Shown piece after piece: positions 59,502 through 64,000 of a stretch of 64,000 nt of DNA. The position numbers and the translations under genes are program-made. The notes under the pieces were generated by a model. That model worked only from the letters and a program-made list of their open reading frames with translations. It ran no database searches and was not told the DNA's origin. Where the stretch lies: positions 666,443 to 730,442 of the forward strand of contig NC_018327.1 of assembly GCF_000234665.1 (NCBI RefSeq), written 5' to 3'. The stretch's first letter is position 1; the number at the start of each line of letters is the position of its first letter. The DNA comes from Leishmania mexicana MHOM/GT/2001/U1103. Its lineage: Eukaryota; Euglenozoa; Kinetoplastea; Trypanosomatida; Trypanosomatidae.

Positions 59502-62384
59502 ATGCCACCCGCATCCCTGACATTTGAGCCACCATCCGTGGTGGCAGTCTTCGCGTCGCATGCGGTATTGTCCTGGGAGCAACCACGCACCCCACACACC
59601 ACGCCATTCGCGGAGCACATTGCGTGGGAGTATCAGATCGAGTACAACTGCTCCTGCAGAGTTAGGCAGCAGCCGTACCGCACCACGGGCAGTAACACCT
59701 TTGTTCTCTTGGCCACCCCACACGAGGGTGAGACGTACTATGTGCGAGTGGTGGCCAAGGCCAGGTTTGCAGGATCTACTGCCGGTCTCGTCTCCGCCAA
59801 GATCGCATTCACTGCGTCCTGCAATGTGACCATACCCTGGCGCTGCTCTGCCCGACCGCCGGTATGCGTCTTCGATGCGCTCTATCTTAGCGCAAACGTG
59901 GAGGCCGAGGACATCGCGGCACTGAGTGCCGCGCGCAGCTCTACCATTGACAATGCGGCAGCGCTCGACGGGAAGAGTGTCTGCTACACCCTTGAAGGCG
60001 ATGTTGCTGTGCACACGTATCGCATGCTCTACAGCGGCACCGCCGCCCTGCCGGTCGGGCAGGCAAGAACGGTATACTACATGGTGGCGACGACGCGGCT
60101 GCATACAGGCAAGCGCACCCGCGCAACGGAGTTGCTGAGCATGATACAGCGCGAAGAGGCCTCGATCGTGTTCTGCGGGATTGGCGACGGTGGCCGTCTC
60201 GCCCTGTGCGCCGCCCTGACCTTCTTGTCGTTTCTCACGACGGCGTGCCCTGCTCTGTGCGCATCGGTCCTGTGCATCACCTACGGAACGCCCCGCCTGC
60301 TGTTAAAGGAGGGACCGCGTCTACTGGCACACACCCTCCCTCTAAGCGGGCAGCTCCTGCATTTCACGCAGCTTCCACTGATCGAGCACACGTCTCTCCT
60401 GAGCGACATGGTAGCCCTATCACAGCGGGGCTCTGGCGTCGCTGTCGACACACCACCGCTAGGCTACGCAAACGGATTTTACCGCAACATGCTCCTAGGG
60501 GCGCAGTGCCGGGTGACAGACGGGACTGGACTGCACTTCCGCTTCTCATCGCCAGACGAGCTGTCTACCGAGGCGGAGGAGGCGGAGGTGTTTGACGTGG
60601 AGGGGCAGCTTCGCGCGTTGTCAGAGCTCTTCTTTCCATCGTCGCCGCAATGGCTGTCGCCGTCTGTTACTTCCGTCAGCTGCCGCACCGAAGGACCGCT
60701 GCTGCATGTGAGTGTGGAGGGGGCTAACTTGCACTACTGTCCTCGGGTGTCGTTGACACCGTCGTATCATTTCGGCACTCCGCTCTTCCCGCGTGTCACC
60801 GCTAGCACTCCGCTTCATCTCGAGTGCACTGCCTGCCTCCTGCCTTGGGTGCAGCAGCGCGCTGCTGGTGATGGCTTGTGTAACGCGGCTCTATTGAACA
60901 TATCGGCGTTTCTCCTCGTGCAGACATCCCTGGGCACAGCCTTTGCTCCGGCACCGGCGACGGTGGTGCTCCCGGAGGACTTGCTCGAACTGTTTTGCGC
61001 GGCGCAGCAGGGTTCTGCACCGTGGAGTGCCGAGGCTGCTCCGGGGCTTGTTGAGTGCGCCTTGCAGCTGCAGCCGCTTTATTTCTTAACCGGCACCGAC
61101 GGCGTCGCCTTTTCAACTGCCGCAGGCAATGCGATGCACAATCCGCTTTTCGAGTCCCTGTGCACTCTCGCCTCTGCCGCTGAGGTCATCCTCTCGTCTA
61201 GATACGCCGGTGCGACGGCCAAGCCTGGTAGCGGTTTGCTGGGCCTCATTAGTAGTGTAGGGGCTCGGCTCTCTGCCAGGACGGCAGACGCGCCGACGGG
61301 CGCGGTACCAGCACTGCGTGTGCCCGGCATCGAGGTGGCCTACCTGAAGAACGCGCTCAAGGAGTGGAACGACACTGGCTTCACCGGCACCGAGGTGTGG
61401 AGGTCGCGATGCGCGTCGTGGAGCCAGCGCATCTTCGGCGGGCTGTCGCTTCTCAGTGGAACTTCGTACCGTAACACGCTTGTGCGAATGCTCCGCGTGC
61501 TCGACGACGACGCGGAGGTTGACGATGATGCCCCGCTCGCGTGCATCGAGGCGTGCTTGTACGCCCACACAAAGTACCACATCAACGCCGCGCAATCTTC
61601 ACCGGTACACATGGACCAGTTACTGTGCACAGAGCTCTCTCTTAGCAGCTTTTACGGCGCGGTTGCCCACATCTTCAAGACTGAGGCCAGCTCGACTTCC
61701 GGCTCACCACTGCCGTATCTCCGCGAGTCGATGCTGCTGTGGGCCCTGTGCCACTGCTTTGAGCTGAGGCGTGAGGTGGCGCGAACGACATTCTGCTGCA
61801 ATGTGGGGTGTGCAGGGTGCGGCGTCTCGACGCTCTCCTCATGCATCTCGTCGCTGTTGCACCACGAAGAGGCCCGGCACCATAGGCGCCGTGGGACGTG
61901 CTTCCGCACGGTCCAGTGCCGCGTCGCGCCGAGTAGCCTATCGGCTGTTTACTTAGCTGCGCAGACGGGTGTGCGGTGCTGCGTCTTCCTGGCTGCGGAG
62001 GCGGCAGACTTGACGAGAGCCGAGTACACCTCAATGAACATTCACATTCAAGAGCACTTGACCTACGCTGGACAGCATCTGTTCCGGGTGATCACAAAGG
62101 CTGACGAGCACCTGCAGAGCTTCTCGGACCTGCGCAAGGGGCTTGAGAACGAGGCGTCAGTGGCTGCCTTGATGCCACGGGTAGGTGCAGAGATGTTGGG
62201 CGGGCGTGGCACAGAGGAGCAGCGGCTGGTGGTCGCCCTCGCCCCATCGACCTCTCGCCTTCTGGAGCTTATTGCTTGTACCCCCGCCGAGGTGGAGCAG
62301 TACGCGCAGAGACTGCGCTCATACTCGGAGGCACTGCTCTTGGACTGTCTCCGCCTTGGAGTTCTTCGAGGGGATGCCGACTGA
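59502..62384 (+). CDS. FN3 / lipase-like / GTPase-like multidomain protein, probably catalytically dead
   Basis: The frame is open from a GTG at 59298; ATG 59430 and 59502 are candidates, and 59502 (960 aa) follows an acceptor-like site. Residues ~5-105 resemble a fibronectin type III domain (VLSWEQP, YYVRVVAKARFAG). A class 3 lipase-like fold follows at about 120-300: the strand-turn ASIVFCGIGDGGRLAL aligns to the nucleophile elbow GHSLGG, but Gly228 sits where Ser is required; a YGTPRLL strand follows as in lipases. The C-terminus (from about 735) has a P-loop-like FCCNVGCAGCGVST with Val775 in place of the essential Lys, and a TKAD motif at 865-868 like the GTPase G4 box. So both enzyme centres look lost. 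A scaffold or membrane-associated role is inference. Confidence 0.55.
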   Translation: MPPASLTFEPPSVVAVFASHAVLSWEQPRTPHTTPFAEHIAWEYQIEYNCSCRVRQQPYRTTGSNTFVLLATPHEGETYYVRVVAKARFAGSTAGLVSAKIAFTASCNVTIPWRCSARPPVCVFDALYLSANVEAEDIAALSAARSSTIDNAAALDGKSVCYTLEGDVAVHTYRMLYSGTAALPVGQARTVYYMVATTRLHTGKRTRATELLSMIQREEASIVFCGIGDGGRLALCAALTFLSFLTTACPALCASVLCITYGTPRLLLKEGPRLLAHTLPLSGQLLHFTQLPLIEHTSLLSDMVALSQRGSGVAVDTPPLGYANGFYRNMLLGAQCRVTDGTGLHFRFSSPDELSTEAEEAEVFDVEGQLRALSELFFPSSPQWLSPSVTSVSCRTEGPLLHVSVEGANLHYCPRVSLTPSYHFGTPLFPRVTASTPLHLECTACLLPWVQQRAAGDGLCNAALLNISAFLLVQTSLGTAFAPAPATVVLPEDLLELFCAAQQGSAPWSAEAAPGLVECALQLQPLYFLTGTDGVAFSTAAGNAMHNPLFESLCTLASAAEVILSSRYAGATAKPGSGLLGLISSVGARLSARTADAPTGAVPALRVPGIEVAYLKNALKEWNDTGFTGTEVWRSRCASWSQRIFGGLSLLSGTSYRNTLVRMLRVLDDDAEVDDDAPLACIEACLYAHTKYHINAAQSSPVHMDQLLCTELSLSSFYGAVAHIFKTEASSTSGSPLPYLRESMLLWALCHCFELRREVARTTFCCNVGCAGCGVSTLSSCISSLLHHEEARHHRRRGTCFRTVQCRVAPSSLSAVYLAAQTGVRCCVFLAAEAADLTRAEYTSMNIHIQEHLTYAGQHLFRVITKADEHLQSFSDLRKGLENEASVAALMPRVGAEMLGGRGTEEQRLVVALAPSTSRLLELIACTPAEVEQYAQRLRSYSEALLLDCLRLGVLRGDAD

Positions 62385-63325
62385 ACGGAGGCGGCTTAGG
62401 TGCCTATTGCACTGAAAATGAGCTTCTGCATCGTTGAATGCTATAGATGTACGGCGCCATGTCGTTATGGACTTCACTTTGTCACCGTCGCACACGTACA
62501 CGCGAGGAGAGAGCGAGCTTGTGTGTGCGTGCGTGTTTGGTGAAGCACAGCGTCGGTGTGGCTTGAATCGGGGAGAGCGCGCGCGTGTGGCTGCGTGGGA
62601 AGTGGAGCAGATGACTGGCAGCCGCGTTACAAGAAGAGATTACTGCTGTGGTTGCTTGCTTGTATGCCCGATGCCGTGCCACGCGAATCTGCAGGCTCAG
62701 GGGTGCTGCCCCTCCTCTCCTCTGTACAGCCACCGTGTACTATGCAGCAGTCGCCACGTGTGTGCTTGCGCGTTGAGCGTGTCCGTTGCACGAATCTTGT
62801 CACTGCAGCGACTCCCTGATTTCTCTATCACTTCTCGGCCATGTTGGTTCTGCCGTAGAGGGAGGATGGATGGATGGAGAGAGGAGACAAACGCACCTGC
62901 ACGTGCGCGTATGCGCACGTCGTTCCCCTTTTCTCTCTCCGCCACCTCTGCACTTCGTAGCGCACGCAGCGTGCGTGCGGGTGGGCGGAGAGGGCGCTCA
63001 GTCAACGTCTGCCTTTTCAAACTCGACGACGACCTTGGCTTCCCTCTATTTCTCTTCCCCTCCGTGCTTCATCTACTTTCGTCATCGCCACCATTTGCCT
63101 CATAGTGTCTGCCGTTCACCGCTGAAGCGTCGTTAAACAGACAGCTTTGGGAAGGTCACTGCGCTCTCACCACCGATACTATCGAGCTATCGACACGTTC
63201 TTCACAGGTGCGGGCCCCCACACGCAGCGGAGTCATCGCCGACTCTCGCGGTGTGCCTCTCTGCCGGCGAGTCTGCATGAACTTAATAGAACAGGAACGA
63301 AAGCTCAGGGAGGGGTGTTAACCAG
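62385..63325 (+). other. Intergenic/UTR spacer
   Basis: No gene seen. CT-rich tracts near 62925-62955 and 63037-63085 and AG signals downstream are candidate acceptors for the final gene. Confidence 0.55.
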
Positions 63326-64000
63326 ATGGACGGCGACCCGCGCGTGAGCGCCCTACAATGGGAGGTGACCAAAGAGGCCTCGGCGTCGCCCAAGACGTGG
63401 GCGGAGCTGGCCCGCACCACCGCTGCGGTCGCCGTGGTTGATCCTGTGGAAAGGGCGAACGCGGTGACGCTAGTGTACGAGCGCGCCTTGCGAGCGTTTG
63501 CTTCCTCCTACAAGCTGTGGACGGCCTACATTAGCTATCGCCAGCAGGAGACCAGTAGGCTGTGTGGACTGAACGAGTGGTTCCAAGCGGTGCGCGAGGT
63601 GTACGAGCGGGCGTTGGCGGAGCTCCCGAAGATGCCGATGCTGTGGGTCAGCTACATGGAGTTTGTCGTTGCCTCTGAAGTGCCGCGTGTGACAATGACG
63701 CGGCACATACTCGCGCGCGCCTTGGCCGCACTGCCAGCGACTCAGCATCATCATCTCTGGAAAGTTGCAAAACGCTGGTGCGCTATGCCCGTCGTGCCCA
63801 GTGCTACAGTGCGGGCTGTCTGGCGGCTTTATCTGTCCTTCCAGCGCTCACTGCATTCGAAACGGGAGTACTTTCAGGTGCTCGTGCAGAAGGGCGACTT
63901 CAATGGGTTCCTGCACGAGTGCGTGCACCTGGGGCTGCCCAACAAGTCGAATAAAGGCGCCGTCGAGGAGCGTGACCTGCTCTTGAGCGACATGAGCTTT
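63326..64000 (+). CDS. SYF1: SYF1/XAB2 pre-mRNA splicing factor, 5' part (cut by window edge)
   Basis: ATG 63326 opens a frame that runs to the last base (225 codons, no stop), so the gene continues outside. The visible part is a chain of HAT (half-a-TPR) repeats: YERALRAFASSYKLWTAYI, then VREVYERALAELPKMPMLWV, YMEFVV and RHILARALAALPATQHHHLW. The ALPATQH block matches the ALPITQH block of SYF1/XAB2. SYF1 is part of the NineTeen complex that stabilises the active spliceosome, in the nucleus; in trypanosomatids it would chiefly serve trans-splicing of the spliced leader. The window edge is the only sign of truncation. Identity is strong despite partial length. Confidence 0.88.
   Translation, partial: MDGDPRVSALQWEVTKEASASPKTWAELARTTAAVAVVDPVERANAVTLVYERALRAFASSYKLWTAYISYRQQETSRLCGLNEWFQAVREVYERALAELPKMPMLWVSYMEFVVASEVPRVTMTRHILARALAALPATQHHHLWKVAKRWCAMPVVPSATVRAVWRLYLSFQRSLHSKREYFQVLVQKGDFNGFLHECVHLGLPNKSNKGAVEERDLLLSDMSF

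Overview
The window is trypanosomatid nuclear DNA, most likely from a Leishmania-type species (Leishmaniinae). The evidence is architecture and content: every convincing gene lies on the + strand, none needs an intron, coding regions have strong G/C preference at third codon positions, and genes are separated by 0.7-4 kb of TG/CA- and CT-rich sequence carrying pyrimidine tracts followed by AG (spliced-leader acceptor-like). This is how a directional polycistronic gene cluster looks. No strand switch, tRNA, rRNA, CRISPR array or intact transposon was recognised. The species cannot be fixed from the sequence alone.

Layout. 1-14 kb: a protein with three paladin-type phosphatase modules (open at the left edge), an adenylate-kinase-like protein, a SAM methyltransferase, an MKS1 homologue (B9 domain, ciliary transition zone), a small coiled-coil protein and a single-pass membrane protein. 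15-27 kb: a RING-H2 E3 ligase, two tandem Vti1-type Qb-SNAREs, a tandem-BRCT protein and the exosome subunit CSL4. 27-31 kb: a long gene-poor gap with possible decayed membrane-protein fragments, then a CFAP53-like axonemal coiled-coil protein. 34-44 kb: a small secreted GLG1-like cysteine-rich protein, a candidate unlisted 69-aa membrane protein, a free-methionine-sulfoxide-reductase (GAF) domain fused to TIP41, an ANP32-like protein, the PLP homeostasis protein YggS/PLPBP, a possible retroposon relic or broken gene, and a myristoylated LRRC57-like protein. 44-64 kb: a possible frameshifted gene, an unrecognised 468-aa protein, the V-ATPase a subunit, COX10, a ZFC3H1-like coiled-coil zinc-finger protein, a large FN3/lipase-like/GTPase-like protein whose catalytic residues are lost, and the start of the splicing factor SYF1 (cut by the right edge).

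The genes do not form an operon-like pathway; neighbours in such clusters are co-transcribed and separated by trans-splicing and polyadenylation. Recurring themes are the flagellum (MKS1, CFAP53-like), endomembrane traffic and acidification (two Vti1, V-ATPase a), RNA processing (CSL4, ZFC3H1-like, SYF1) and several apparent pseudoenzymes (middle paladin module, adenylate-kinase-like protein, lipase/GTPase-like protein). The most interesting points are the GAF(fRMsr)-TIP41 fusion, the dead middle paladin module, the double pseudoenzyme at 59.5-62.4 kb, the candidate small gene at 35.8 kb and the coding-like fragments at 29, 41.4 and 44.3 kb. Starts of most genes were moved to the first in-frame ATG near an acceptor-like site, because the longest open frames begin at non-ATG codons inside pyrimidine-rich leader sequence.
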